From Gnomoniopsis sp. IMI 355080 (taxonomy: Eukaryota > Ascomycota > Sordariomycetes > Diaporthales > Gnomoniaceae): 64,000 bases of DNA. Position numbers and translations under genes: made by a program. Where the stretch lies: contig JAPEVC010000017.1 in NCBI GenBank assembly GCA_027946555.1, positions 62,001-126,000 on the forward strand, given 5' to 3'. The notes under the pieces were generated by a model. It was not told where the DNA came from, did no database searches, and saw only the letters and a list, made by a program, of their open reading frames with translations. Below, piece by piece: positions 30,267-41,775 of the stretch (its first letter is position 1; every line of letters starts with the position of its first letter).

Positions 30267-33167
30267 ATGCTGCGTGGTAGGCGGCTGCTCTTGCCGCAGT
30301 CTCCACTGTCAGAATGGAGGACCACAACATCGAGCGCGACCACGACCACCACCGCGATCGCCGCAGCACGCTGGGCCTCCCATTCCACGCCTCAGGATCC
30401 TGACGTCCTTGGATCTGGTTCTTCGGTCCCAGCAGCCGAGACGGAGACACGCAGTAACGACGACGAGGCGGTAAAGGGCGCGAAAGAACAAGATGTGCAG
30501 AATTCGCCGAATGCGAACAGCGAGACAGACAGCAAAGACTCTCCAGCCTTCCGAAAATTTGGCCAGGATCACCTTCTCTTCCGAAAACATGGCATGGTAA
30601 ATCGAGCTTCTTTGCGCACACACCTTGACGCACCCCAATCTTCTTTTCTGAAACTTGGTGCTGCCGATCAGTGGACAGAAGAATGGGTGAAAAAGGTCGG
30701 GAACCGACTTGGCCTCCGTATCTCGAAGAACGACGAAGTCGACTTCAAGATTTCCATTGCTCGTCGGATGGCGGTTGACGTGGATGACCCCAAACTTGCA
30801 TCGCCTGCTTCGGCCCTCGCAGAGATAACGCAACAAGAACGGGTAGAAAGGGTTGCCAAAAGGGCTGCCACGGCCAAGAATCGACAGGGAAATTTGACCT
30901 TGGAAGGCGCACAGCCTCTTTTCCGCCCCCGAAATGATAACCCTCAAAGAGAATCAAGCTTTCAGTCCAGGATAGCCAGAAATGAAGCTAAGGTAACAGC
31001 ACCAAGTTTTGCTGTGCGGACCGAGGGCTTGAAGGCTAAACAGTCATCACAGCCTCTCTCTCTCCCCCGAGAAAATGAATTCCAAAAGGAACCAAACTTT
31101 CAGTCCAGGGAATCCAGAGCTCACATCAAAGGAATAGCGCCAAAATTTCATGTGCGGACACAGGGCTCGGAGGCTGCGCAGTCATCTTCTGGCCAACTAC
31201 TTGGTGGTGATCTGCCCGACGGTCTTAGTTACGAGGAATTTCTTTCTGCGCAAGCGGACGCTGGAAGATCTGCGCTCGATGGAGAGGCTCAAGACCAGAC
31301 AGAGTCCTTCTTTCAGCGACGTGGGTTTCCTGTAGGACTTTTTGAGTCAGCGTCGTTATCATACAAGGGAGAGAGGGCTCCGACTGGAATCAGATTTACC
31401 ATGCGGCCCACCTGGCTACCATTCAACCACCCTGGTGCACAGGCTACAGAAGAGAAAAAGCCGATAGCATCTTCTCACCGACCCGTCGGGACGTCAGATG
31501 AAGATACGGCGGAAGACTCTTCTCACAGAGCTCAAGGAGCTACTGAAGACTTGCCAACGCCGAAGAGCGGCAGCGAAGCACCGCTACCACCCCAACCGTC
31601 GACAGACATTACAGACCCAACTAAGCATTTGACTCCTTTCGACTTTGCACCCTTGCCCGTTCCCAGGAACCGGCCAGTTTCCCCAAAGCAAATCGATCAA
31701 GCACCACTGGTCAACCCCCCTCAACTGAAGCAGTCTGGTCAAAACATTTACGGCATGCTCTTTCCAGAAGAGACGGAACCTGAACCCAAGTCTTCACGTG
31801 CTCAGGGTAACGCTGGTCGCAAAGGTAAACCTGTTGCTAAGCGTCGCTTGAGGGTCGAAAAAACTAGTGGCGACATTTACAACATGCTATTTCCTGACGA
31901 CGTCCCGCAACAAACGGAGTCGCAGCTACACTCACCGCCTCAGCCGGAAGAGGTGGCACAGCGAAGTCCATCGCGAGACGAAGAAGCTCTCGTTCCGCCT
32001 GAAGACTCGATATTCGTGTCCCTCCGGAACGAGGTCCGTAATTGGATCCCCGAAGCACAGCGCAAAAACATCACCGCTCCCGAACCAGGCGAACCCGGCT
32101 CGCACTCCACGGTGATGATCCTCTCGGGTTTAAGCAACTCGCTCGTCGACACTGATTTTTATCGTATTCTACCCGAATCCAAACACATTGAAGGCTGGGC
32201 CGGCGGCCTTGTGAAGGTCGTGCAGGCGCGCGACGCCCTAAGCCACGAACCGGTGGGGCGTTACTTCCTCATGTTCCACTCCAAACCAGCCGCCGATGCC
32301 TACAAAGCCGAAGTCTTGCGCCTGCACGCCCTCAGCAAACGCCTCCTCCATAGCTTCGTGGGCAAAGGCCCGCTCGCCTCCGCGCCCGTGGACCCGCAGC
32401 TGTTCCTGACAGACGCGGAAAAGGCGGCCGTTCGCTCCTTCACTCTCTGCCCACCCACTGCGCCCCTTAACATCAATGTACACATGTGGAATACCAACCT
32501 CATCCGCGAGATTGCTCAAGACACCAATATCGCCGATGTTGTGCAGGCCCTCCGGCCCGACGTTGCCACGCCGTCCAAGGTGCTTGTGACCGTCAACACG
32601 ATCCCCGGCAGCAAAGCTGGCGCGGGCGGCGGCCTCACGACCGACGAGCTCTGGCTGACGCTGCGTGACGACGGGCGCGAGCGCGGCGCCCCATGGGTTC
32701 TTTCTAATCTCAAGGAGGGTATCAGGCCCATCAAAATGATGTCCTCGGCCGTACACGGCAAAATTGACTTCCGCAGCGAAGCCGTCCAGGTGCCCCTCGA
32801 GGGCCCCATCTATGACGAACTGGACATGCTTGCCGAGCCGCCACCGGCTAGTACTACTTCTACCAGTACTACTACTTCGGAAACAAATGCAGAGCCGCTC
32901 TCAGCGCGCAAAGTTACCTACGAGGCCTGGTATAACCAGAACCTCAAAAAGGACGAAATGGGTCACAAGACGATGTTGCTCACGCCGGAGAGCGTCGAGC
33001 CCGTGGCGGCCAAGAGGGCCGAGCCGGAGGAGAGGTTCAACCGGTTCGTGGTGACATTTACACAACCGGCCGTGTCGAGGCGCTTTGTGCGAAGCTGGCA
33101 CAAGCGGGCGATTTGGGATGCGCATGAGCGGCGGACTGTGTCTATTGATGCCGTGGCGCTGATGTGA
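30267..33167 (+). CDS. Predicted mitochondrial protein with repeats (966 aa)
   Basis: First true ATG is at 30267; the frame is open further upstream but only with a GTG. From that ATG the N-terminus (MLRGRRLLLPQSPLSEW, then a Ser/Thr/Ala run and RWASHS) is a classic mitochondrial presequence: arginines, hydroxyl residues, no acids for about 45 residues. The middle is disordered and holds two diverged copies of an about 40-residue unit (FQSR...FAVRTEG and FQSR...FHVRTQG) and two copies of IYxMLFP(E/D)(E/D). The C-terminal 350 residues look folded, with an RRM-like segment (VMILSGLSNSLVDTDFYRIL) and a basic C-terminus. No named family is recognised; a matrix RNA-binding or translation role is an inference. 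Confidence 0.8.
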   Translation: MLRGRRLLLPQSPLSEWRTTTSSATTTTTAIAAARWASHSTPQDPDVLGSGSSVPAAETETRSNDDEAVKGAKEQDVQNSPNANSETDSKDSPAFRKFGQDHLLFRKHGMVNRASLRTHLDAPQSSFLKLGAADQWTEEWVKKVGNRLGLRISKNDEVDFKISIARRMAVDVDDPKLASPASALAEITQQERVERVAKRAATAKNRQGNLTLEGAQPLFRPRNDNPQRESSFQSRIARNEAKVTAPSFAVRTEGLKAKQSSQPLSLPRENEFQKEPNFQSRESRAHIKGIAPKFHVRTQGSEAAQSSSGQLLGGDLPDGLSYEEFLSAQADAGRSALDGEAQDQTESFFQRRGFPVGLFESASLSYKGERAPTGIRFTMRPTWLPFNHPGAQATEEKKPIASSHRPVGTSDEDTAEDSSHRAQGATEDLPTPKSGSEAPLPPQPSTDITDPTKHLTPFDFAPLPVPRNRPVSPKQIDQAPLVNPPQLKQSGQNIYGMLFPEETEPEPKSSRAQGNAGRKGKPVAKRRLRVEKTSGDIYNMLFPDDVPQQTESQLHSPPQPEEVAQRSPSRDEEALVPPEDSIFVSLRNEVRNWIPEAQRKNITAPEPGEPGSHSTVMILSGLSNSLVDTDFYRILPESKHIEGWAGGLVKVVQARDALSHEPVGRYFLMFHSKPAADAYKAEVLRLHALSKRLLHSFVGKGPLASAPVDPQLFLTDAEKAAVRSFTLCPPTAPLNINVHMWNTNLIREIAQDTNIADVVQALRPDVATPSKVLVTVNTIPGSKAGAGGGLTTDELWLTLRDDGRERGAPWVLSNLKEGIRPIKMMSSAVHGKIDFRSEAVQVPLEGPIYDELDMLAEPPPASTTSTSTTTSETNAEPLSARKVTYEAWYNQNLKKDEMGHKTMLLTPESVEPVAAKRAEPEERFNRFVVTFTQPAVSRRFVRSWHKRAIWDAHERRTVSIDAVALM

Positions 33168-34194
33168 AAATCTGCGTGTGCTATACAAGAGTAGGTTGTA
33201 TATATATATATATAGGAAACTATCTGCAGCAAAACGTATGTGATCAAATTGTCTTCATCGCGTCGCTCGTCATCTCCCGCCGAGATCTTCCACTGTATGC
33301 CGTGTCTTCTACGTTGTACTTGCCTTCCTCAGGATCTCACCTGGTCCTTCAAGTTATCCATCAAGTTGGCATGCGAGTGCATGCAAGGGAAAGAAAATCT
33401 ACAACACTCTGGGTCGAGAGTCGATTTCGGTCCTTCATTACGACACACGTAGAGCAACACAGAAATCATCCACTAGTGACATCCCCCGGCAAGATTTACC
33501 TTGAGCCCAAGTGCTCTCACTAATGTTAGCAAAAGAAATTGTATTTTGCAACCCAATAAATAGCCACTAACTCCGTTTGGTTCCAAATATTTGCACTTTC
33601 CGATTGACCTCCGCCATAACGCAAGTTGAGAAAGGAAAAAAAAGGGCCGCAATCGCTTGTGTCTATGAAGGTTTTGTGTGTGTTTCGGAGGGAGTACTGG
33701 TTAATCCTTCCCACAAGACCTGGCTAACCCCATCAGCACCTCACCCAAAACAAAATAAGAGGAACGGACAGACAGCCTGTGCATTCTTCAGACTCGTCAA
33801 ATCCCCCTCCGCTCGTTCTTCGTCTTGCTGGCGGCGGCGGCGCCACGCTGCGCTGCCGATCGAGAAGCAAAAAAGCCCGTCGCTTTACCTTCCCCCCCCC
33901 CCTCTCGCTCCAGTTGTAGGGCTCACTTTGTGGCAGCGAGTTGTCTTTGACGATCTGTGCCCTTGTATCTGGTGTATGCCTGGTTGCATCACTCCCTGTA
34001 ATGCCATTTGTTCAATGACATGCATGCCTCTTACGGAGTTCCCAAAGCATGGTCCTGTCCTTGTTCTTTCATCCCCACGACTTCTGCCTCCTTCCTTTCG
34101 CCCCCACCCCCTTTCTTCCAGCACTGCTGCCGCACAACACACCCCACCTCTTCCTCCCTTGATCGAGCCACATTGGTTTCTCAGGATGTCGCTT
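33168..34194. other. Convergent intergenic region with TA microsatellite
   Basis: 1.03 kb between the mitochondrial gene and sec4, converging. A TA dinucleotide run sits at about 33199-33214. Pyrimidine-rich sequence fills 33880-34160 and is the sec4 3' side. No gene recognised. Confidence 0.5.
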
Positions 34195-35199
34195 TTAACA
34201 GCACTTGCTTCCTGCGTTGCTCGACTCTCCCACGTTGACGCCCGACGGGCCAGCCGCAGCATCGTTCTTGGAGGTGTCGATGATGCGCTTCTTGATGTCG
34301 GAGGCCAGGTTGTAGAAGGCCTTGTCGATGTTGATGTTGCTCTTGGCCGAGACCTCGAGAAAGGGGATGCCCAGCTCCTTGGCCAGGGCCTCACCCTGCT
34401 CGGTCGAGACGGCGCGCTTCTCCTCCCAGTCGCACTTGTTGCCAATCAGGATCTTGTTGACACCCTCTGTGGCGTGTTGCTCTACGTTTGCGAACCAAGT
34501 GCGGATGTCTGTTTACACAATCTCTGGGTCAGTATTTACCGGCCGGAGATTTTGTTGATATGTGGAGTATTCCCAGTATCAGGGGGGAAAAGGGTGACTC
34601 TGGGCGAGGGGGCGGTGTAGCAAGAGCAAGAGCAAGCGGAAAAGGGTTGAACAAGACGGGGGACGTACTCTCGAATGACCGCTGATCCGTAACATCGTAC
34701 ACGAGCAAAATTCCCATAGCACCGCGGTAGTAGGCGGTGGTGATGGTGCGGAAGCGCTCCTGGCCTGCCGTGTCCCAAATCTGCAGCTTGACGCGCTTGC
34801 CGTCGAGCTCGATGGTTCGGATCTTGAAGTCGATGCCAATGGTGGTGATGAACGAAGGTGTAAACGAGTCTTCGCTAAAGCGCAGCAGGCAGCATGACTT
34901 GCCTACGCCCGAGTCGCCGATGAGCAGCAGCTTGATCTGTTATAGGGGGAAAGCGATATACGTTAGCTTGGTGTTTGGTTTCTTGAAGATGGTATGGGAA
35001 TATAGCTTTGCGGTAAAAGCCACAGAGTGCTCTCGCCCCTGATTTCGGGGGTATGAGGCAACTATTGTCGTGGTGCTGTCGTCGGCGAGTCGGTTTTGGT
35101 GGCAGCATCGACAGTAAAGAGATGTGGCCCTTTGTTGACGCCTTGACCAACATCGTAGCGAATACGTACCAGAAAGTCATAATTCCTGTTGCTCGACAT
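34195..35199 (-). CDS. sec4: Rab GTPase Sec4 (SrgA)
   Basis: Three exons on the minus strand, 35170-35199, 34669-34936 and 34195-34508, give 203 aa. All GTPase motifs are present: P-loop GDSGVGKS, switch I with TTIGIDFK, DTAGQE, NKCD and SAK. The Rab-specific FITTIGIDFKIRTIELDGKR string and the adjacent KLQIWDTAGQERFRTITTAY are those of Sec4/Rab8. The C-terminus ends SKCC, a double geranylgeranylation site. Sec4 drives secretory vesicles to the exocyst at hyphal tips. The first intron is 233 nt and the second 160 nt; both are phase-consistent. The 30-nt first exon encodes MSSNRNYDFL. Ypt1 and other Rabs differ in the DGKRVKLQ region, so the Sec4 call is strong. Confidence 0.95.
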
Positions 35200-36325
35200 G
35201 ATGGAGGCTGTTCAGGCACCCTTGGGGATGCCAAACTGCGTGAATAGGTCGAGTCGGGTTGGGGAGGGCTTCGTGTCCGCAGCGAAGGTGAGGGAGAGAG
35301 AGGAAGAGGGCGCGCCGGTTGGTCGTTGGAACGGTGAACCTTCTTTCACAGGCTTGTTGAATGCGCGGGTCGGGGGCTCGGTGGAGAGGACTTGCAAGTG
35401 GGTAGGATAGGCAGGGTTACAGAGAGCTGCCCTGGTTTTAGTCTGAGGTTTGTTTGCTGCTTATGTGATGGGCTTGTAGTCCGTGCAATGAAGCAGCAAG
35501 AGTTCCGCGGTATGGTATCACAAGCTAATCCGTTCAGCGCGACTGTGTTGGTTTGGCCGTGGGTTGGGTGTCGTAGGTTGAGATGGGCTGCGTGTAAGGA
35601 TGGTGGTGGAGTGGGCAGGCTTTCCTTGAAGAGGCGCCGAGCCGTGTCACCGCCCGCGACCAAGAAACGTGTTAGCGATTAGAGGCGGGTACTGTGCCTA
35701 GTACGTGCCTGTCCGCCTGCCTGGTAGTCCACCCCACCCCCCCTGGTCACATCACTAACTGGTGGTGTAGTTTGGGCCCAGGGGCCCGTGTTGGATAGGA
35801 GCTGGACCTGTATCGTCACCGTATTGAGGCTGTGTCCTCTACATGTCTTTCGAATCCTGGGCCGCCACTTGCAAAGCACTAATTTCTGTCAGGTGCTAGG
35901 ATAGCCGCAGTATCCCTCATCCCGTGATAATGCTCCCATAGTAGGCTTGCTCAATTAGTACTATCTGCAATAGATGTCTTCAAGCGGCAATACTACCATG
36001 TATTTGGCATCCACCAGATCCATTGAAAATGACGTCGCCCTGAAACTGGACTCATTGCCAAGTTCACTGAAGTCTGGTCTTCTAATCTGGCTACGTACAC
36101 ACACGGTAAATCGCCGGCGGTATGTTGGATAGTTACACGAGGCGGCGTACGCGCAGGGCTGATCCTGGCGGTCACCACAGGAGTTTACGAATAAATTAGG
36201 TAGGCCCGGCAAGTAAAAGAACATGGAGATTGCTTAAAGCAAGAAAGACAAATTGTAGTTTAAATGCCACTTTCTTAATCCAATGCGCCATCACTCATGC
36301 TCCATCAACTCGTCGCCTATCACAT
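35200..36325. other. Intergenic: sec4 promoter and nca2 3' region
   Basis: 1.13 kb. Open frames on both strands look random. It must contain the sec4 promoter and leader. No RNA gene seen. Confidence 0.5.
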
Positions 36326-38490
36326 CTAGTCTGCATGCAACCACCTCGAGTATGCCCACCGGATTCGCTCCAGCGCTCTCAATTGGATCTGGATGCCCTT
36401 GAGATTCGCCAAATCATCCAGATCCTCCAAGAACTCACCCTCGATCTCTCTCGGCATGAGCCGACCATCACGCACCAGGTTGCGCAGAATGTGCACCTCC
36501 GTGATCAGCAGCCCGTGATCCTTGTATGAAAGCAGGTTGTTCTGCGACGGTGTCGCCTCGCTAAAGATGCGGTCAATGTTCCGCAACGTGCGCACGCATC
36601 GGCCCACCCTCTCTCCACGCTGGCGCATGCCACGGCGGTTGCTGAGGAGCATGCCGCGCAGGTACGAGAGCACCGCGACGGAGACGAGGATGCCGGGCGT
36701 GAGGCCGACCATGCCAAAGACCAGTTCTTGTGATTTCAGCAGAGCGTCAATGCCCGAGATGGCGACCTCCAGGTCAACTTTGGTCTTCTGCACCTGTATG
36801 AGTAGGCTGCGCACCAAGTCACCTTTCACCGCGCCCACAAATGGCTTGCGGAGATCATTCTCGTAGGCCTTCAGCACCGGCGTAACGTCGCCCTCCTTGA
36901 CCTTGGCGCGAATATCGGCGATTTGTGTCTCATTCAACGCCGAGCCAGCCCCGGCGAGGGCGGGCCTATCCACCGCGAAATCGACTACCATACGCTCCAA
37001 GCTCTCGCGGTCCGCCTTGAGGCTGTCGCGGCTCATGATGGCAATCTCGGAGGTCGAGTCGTGGCGAATGGTGCCAATGACTTTGCGCACTGGCTCGACC
37101 ACCCAGTTGAACCAGAAGTCCCGCGCTGTCACGCCGAAATCGCGGATCCAATTGATGATATCTGCTTTGCGGTTGACGAGAATGCGGAGGATCGTAGATG
37201 ATGAAATCAAGAGAAGACCTGCGGGAATCCAGTATCTGACGAGTCGGGAAGGTCGGCCGTTGTCTGCAACAACCGCACGAGTGGCAGAGATGTGATCTGG
37301 AATGCGCTCCTCGAGCAGGAACAAGAGCCGTCTTGCCATAACCGCAGGCTTGCTGACCATGTCCTCCACGTGAATGGAAAGATCCGGGTCTTGCTCCACC
37401 CCGGCAAAAACCTTGTCCTCGAAATCCGAGACGCGGTGATCCAGCTTCGAGACATCGCGCAAAACCATGTCCATGAGCGCCACGCTCCGCTCGGCCACGC
37501 CCTTCCACTCCATGCCGTGATCGCTGATGTCGCTCTTGTTGTCGTCCATGCCAAAGCTCAGCCCCTCGTCTATGAGGACTCCCAGGCCGCTTGCCGTCAT
37601 CTCACGTAGTTTCTTGAGCTGCTTCTGCTTCCTCCTCGCCTCTGAACGACATAGCGAGACAGTGGAGAACAACTTGCGCTGTGCGTCCTTCAGAGATCGA
37701 TCCGTCACTGTCTCTCTCACAATGCCATAGAACCGCCTCCATCTTTCTGTGATGCTATCATTTGATGGAGCAGACCTGCTGAACAGCTTGGCGCGTCGTC
37801 CAAGAGCTGAGCGTAATGAGCTCTCGTGGTAAATTTCTTTGGTCCATACCCACCAGCGTACAGGCGATGTCTGCATCGCATACAAGCTACTATTGGGATA
37901 GGAGCTGAGGACCTGATCCCAGTACCATATATCGTGACTGAGGGGGATAATGTCATCCAATAGCGTATTCAGAATCAAGCCATACGTCTGCGTGGTAGCC
38001 TTGCTGACCAGGAGCCACTCGACATCAGATTCATACTGACTCTTCGCCGCGAGCTGGCCTGGGTGTTCGTTGGCTGAGGCAAGACCAGACTGGCGCAGGA
38101 GGTGCTTGATCCGGATGGCTGGGAGCACAGCTGTGGAAGTGCTCGACAAGCCCTTGACGATTTGCAACAAGTGATTCACCCTTGGCGATGAGAAGTCAGC
38201 CGTAGCCACGCTATGGGCGGTGCCGCCGTCCGTCTCGTCATCATCTGGCGACTCAACGGCGATCCTATCATCGACGTCGACCAGAGGGTTGAGAAGGATC
38301 CTATCGATCTGGGCGTCTATGCGCCGAACTTGACTAATAGCAATGTCAGAGACCGTGCACGTTCTTGAAGTACCTACGGGAGTTGCCGAGCAGCACGATT
38401 CACGACAGACTCGGAGGTTTTCTGTGGAGGGCACAACACAGCAAAACGCATGGAGAAAGGGTTAGGGTCTTACTCCGCAACAATAGACAT
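36326..38490 (-). CDS. nca2: Nca2-like mitochondrial protein
   Basis: Two exons, complement(36326-38333, 38474-38490), give 674 aa. The 17-nt first exon codes MSIVAD and joins, after a 140-nt intron, to QVRRIDAQIDRILL, the start expected for the family; the continuous frame through the intron would give a different, unlikely N-terminus. The NCA2 domain is seen in the WYWDQVLSS segment (about 150-160) and in the conserved C-terminal half. Two hydrophobic segments (WIPAGLLLISSSTILRILV and LVFGMVGLTPGILVSVAVLS) are membrane spans. In yeast Nca2, with Nca3, controls expression of mitochondrial ATP synthase subunits 6 and 8. Length compares with 616 aa in yeast. Confidence 0.9.
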
Positions 38491-40233
38491 AGTCTTATGG
38501 ACGCCTTGCAGGCATCACGGGCAGATGCAGGGAAGTCGACGGTAGGTGTTGGGTGGTGGCTCAGCGCGGTGAGGCGACTGGCGAGACGTGCGGTGGGAGG
38601 TCAAGGGCGGCGTGGTGGCAACGTGAGGGTCAGGCCACGCAAGATTGGATCTCGGAGAGGGGAGAATCCGAGCCAGCCTTGGAAGGATCTGTGGAAGGTA
38701 TTTGTGGGTAATAATGAGCCTGGCTGCACGGTTCGATTGAGCTTGTTATCGATTGCTCGGGCAAAATCACCGTCAGCCTTGCAGGCCCTGCAAGTGAGCC
38801 GTTGAAAGAAGGGAGGCAGGCTGTGGATTGAGTGTAGTGCTGTTTCTGGGTCTCTAGTAGAGGTGTGGTGCTGCCAGTTTTGGAGACAAACTCGAGGACG
38901 ATGGCAACGGACGCGATGTGACTATTGACAGAACAAGTGAGGGGACTTGTACAAGTACTGCGTACATGCAAGTGGATCAAAGACGTGCTGGCAGGTATGA
39001 AAGTTTCTACGGCCTTCTTTTGGGAGTGGAGGGTTAGACAAGACGTCATCAATTCAGGGACACTTTTGAACTTAACGGTGGTGTAACTACAATACCCCAA
39101 AACTACTCATCATACTCAGTGCTTGCTTGGTCTGAATCAGTCAGTCGTTAGTTACCATACTATATACTGTAGTACAAGTACTCGGAGCATTCATTCGATA
39201 ATATTGTTGGGCAAGAGGAGACTCCACTATAGCATGGCGAAGATCATCAGGAGTATTTTACCTGTCAAGAGTGGATAAGACAACGGATCGGATTTACAGA
39301 AGACCTGCTTGGAGCATTCACACGGGAAATACTTTTTACAGTACGTGCAATGTGTCTCCGTAGTCCGTACACTACTAGTTAGTAGTCTTTCTCACCCTCC
39401 CGAAGCGCCAACCCAGTCTGTCGGGTTGAAGCTGAAGAAGGGTGGCGGATTCTAAGAGATGGTGTAGATTGCCAGGTACAGCATACCATGGCAGTCTTAT
39501 TAGATATTTTATTACCTATTATTGACTAACACAAGAAAATCTTTAGGAATCATGATTTGTGAAAGTATGTCTTCTCTTTTCGCCCATCCTGTCTGCGTGT
39601 CTGTCAGGCCTGCAGAATAAGAAGTAAAGGAAACATTCGACTTTGTGCCAACGGGAACTTCACCGCCCGACTGTGGTTCATGCCAAGCCTGCCAATCATC
39701 ATCGCGTTGAATGAGTAGTTACCTAGGGTAAATGACCTGCGTACCTAATCTGGTATTCTAGTGCTGAAAAGTGGTCAGGTTGAGGGTGTGAGAGTGGTGA
39801 GGTATGTGATAGAGATTGGCCGGTCCCTGGCAGCTCTAGGCCAGCTTTGTGGTCCGGGCTGCTGGGATGGTGGCCACGGATCGCGGAAAGAGATGTCGAC
39901 GCATCTGCCCACACTCTGCTTAAAGGTGGGGCGCGCCACCCGCGGATTGGCCGATTCGCCTTCGTGCTGGCCGCCATCTCACGGTTCCTGGCCTGATCCC
40001 TGCTCCTAATCCCCGTTGTTGGCCCTTTCGCATGCCGCGAAATAAAACTGCCTCTTCAAACACTTCCTCACCGGTCCTACTGATAACTCTTCAACTTCGA
40101 CTTCGAATTGACTTTCGAATACGCTCCCATATCACCAAACAGCACACTCACCTTGCATCCCAGCCGTACTTGGTGCTCAAACTCTGATCGCCTTCTTTGA
40201 GACTCTCGCTCTCTCGAGAGACCCTTCCTTACT
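38491..40233. promoter_or_regulatory. Divergent promoter region (nca2 / erg25), 1.7 kb
   Basis: The longest gene-free stretch of the left part. No gene recognised. The last 200 bp before erg25 are pyrimidine-rich. The middle (39100-39560) is AT-rich with scattered short direct repeats such as TAGTTAG. A sterol-response site is plausible upstream of erg25 but none was assigned. Confidence 0.5.
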
Positions 40234-41370
40234 ATGGCGACGACTATCGTGTATGTTTTCGGCGCTATCCCTTCCACATTCCCAACAATGAGCAACCCAT
40301 ACCCCTAGCACCGCAAGACTAACAGCTGCCTCATAGGTCCTCGACACTCTCCTCGCTCAACTCCACCATAAGCTCCAGCCTCAACTCGACAACAGCTACC
40401 GATTACTATACCGTCTTCGAGGAGGTCTCCAAGGTCAATATTCACCTCAACGTTGCTGAGCGCCTGTGGGCTGCTTGGTACCTCTGGTGGCAGAATGATA
40501 CCCTCGCCACCGGCATCCTGTCCTTCCTGATGCACGAGATTGTCTACTTTGGCCGCTGCCTGCCTTACATGTTGATTGACACCATTCCGGCCTTCAATAA
40601 ATACAAGATCCAGAATGTGAGTGACATCGGCGCGCGCGCTCTCAGAGGCCCGCTGCCCCTTTTCACATCCGGGCCTGAGGAGATGGACTGAGGACTGATA
40701 AAATATACCCTCACAGCAAAAAATACCCTCATGGCGCGAGCAGTTCGATTGCGCTGCCCTTGTCTTCATCAGCCATGTTACCGTTGAGCTGCCCCAGATC
40801 TGGCTCTTCCACCCTATCGCCGTCTTCTTCGGTATGGACTATGGCGTGCCCTTCCCGCCCCTGTTCAAGATGGCCTACCAGATCGCCGCCTTCTTCGTCA
40901 TGGAGGATACCTGGCACTACTGGTTCCACCGCGCGCTTCACTACGGCCCGCTCTACAAGAATATTCACAAGCTGCACCACACCTACTCGGCGCCCTTTGG
41001 TCTCGCCGCCGAGTACGCTTCCCCTATCGAGGTCATGCTGCTGGCCATTGGATCCGTCGGTGGGCCCATCTTGTGGGTATCGATCACTGGTGATCTTCAC
41101 CTATTCACCATGTACGTGTGGATTGTCCTTCGTTTGTTCCAGGCTATCGACGCGCACTCGGGCTATGATTTTCCCTGGAGTTTGCGCCACTTCCTGCCCT
41201 TCTGGGCCGGTGCAGAGCACCACGACGTGCACCACGAGAAGTTCATTGGGAACTATGCTTCCAGCTTCCGCTGGTGGGACTACTGCTTGGACACTGAGGC
41301 TGGCGAGGAGGCCAACAAGAGGCGCCGTGAAAAGAGGTTGGCCGCTATTAAGGCCAGGAAGGCCCAGTAA
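40234..41370 (+). CDS. erg25: C-4 methylsterol oxidase Erg25
   Basis: Three exons, 40234-40250, 40337-40616 and 40717-41370, give 316 aa (yeast Erg25 309 aa). The fatty-acid-hydroxylase di-iron ligands are all present: HRALH at 170-174, HKLHH at 183-187 and HHDVHH at 267-272. Several hydrophobic spans and a Lys/Arg-rich C-terminus (KRRREKRLAAIKARKAQ) agree with an ER membrane enzyme and a possible dilysine-type retention signal. Erg25 oxidises the 4-methyl groups of 4,4-dimethylzymosterol in ergosterol synthesis, working with Erg26 and Erg27. The first exon holds only MATTIV. It converges with the pterin dehydratase gene. Confidence 0.96.
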
Positions 41371-41775
41371 AGTGTCCATGGGGAACCACTGTACCTCACT
41401 TTACCCTTGGTAACTAGGAAGATCGTCGACAATGGTCGACTGAGCGTCTTGTTCGCATCAGGACTGTGCTCAATGAAATCGAAGCCGGCTTCAGAGCTTG
41501 CCACGACGGGATATGCCTTATATGGGGCTGGTTCAAGAAGGAAAAAATAAAGGCATTATAGCAGTCGTTACTGCGCGGCATATATGGCCCAGACCGGGAG
41601 AGGGGTGGAGAGAGGCGTACCGGTATTCTAGACTCCTGTACATACGTTCAATGCCTCCAGTCGTTTGGCACTTTTAGAATAATATCATAATAATGCATGT
41701 GAGATGAGTAGCATCTATTTGGACATCATACACTGCAAATGCCCCATGAGGCTCCTCATTGATCTGCCCCTATTC
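41371..41775. other. Convergent 3' region
   Basis: 405 bp between the stops of erg25 and the pterin-carbinolamine dehydratase gene. No gene recognised. Confidence 0.5.

Noticed and set aside
36326..38434. Unspliced 702-codon start for the Nca2 gene
   Set aside because: The upstream residues are cysteine-rich and unlike the family; splicing a 17-nt exon at 38474-38490 restores the expected start.
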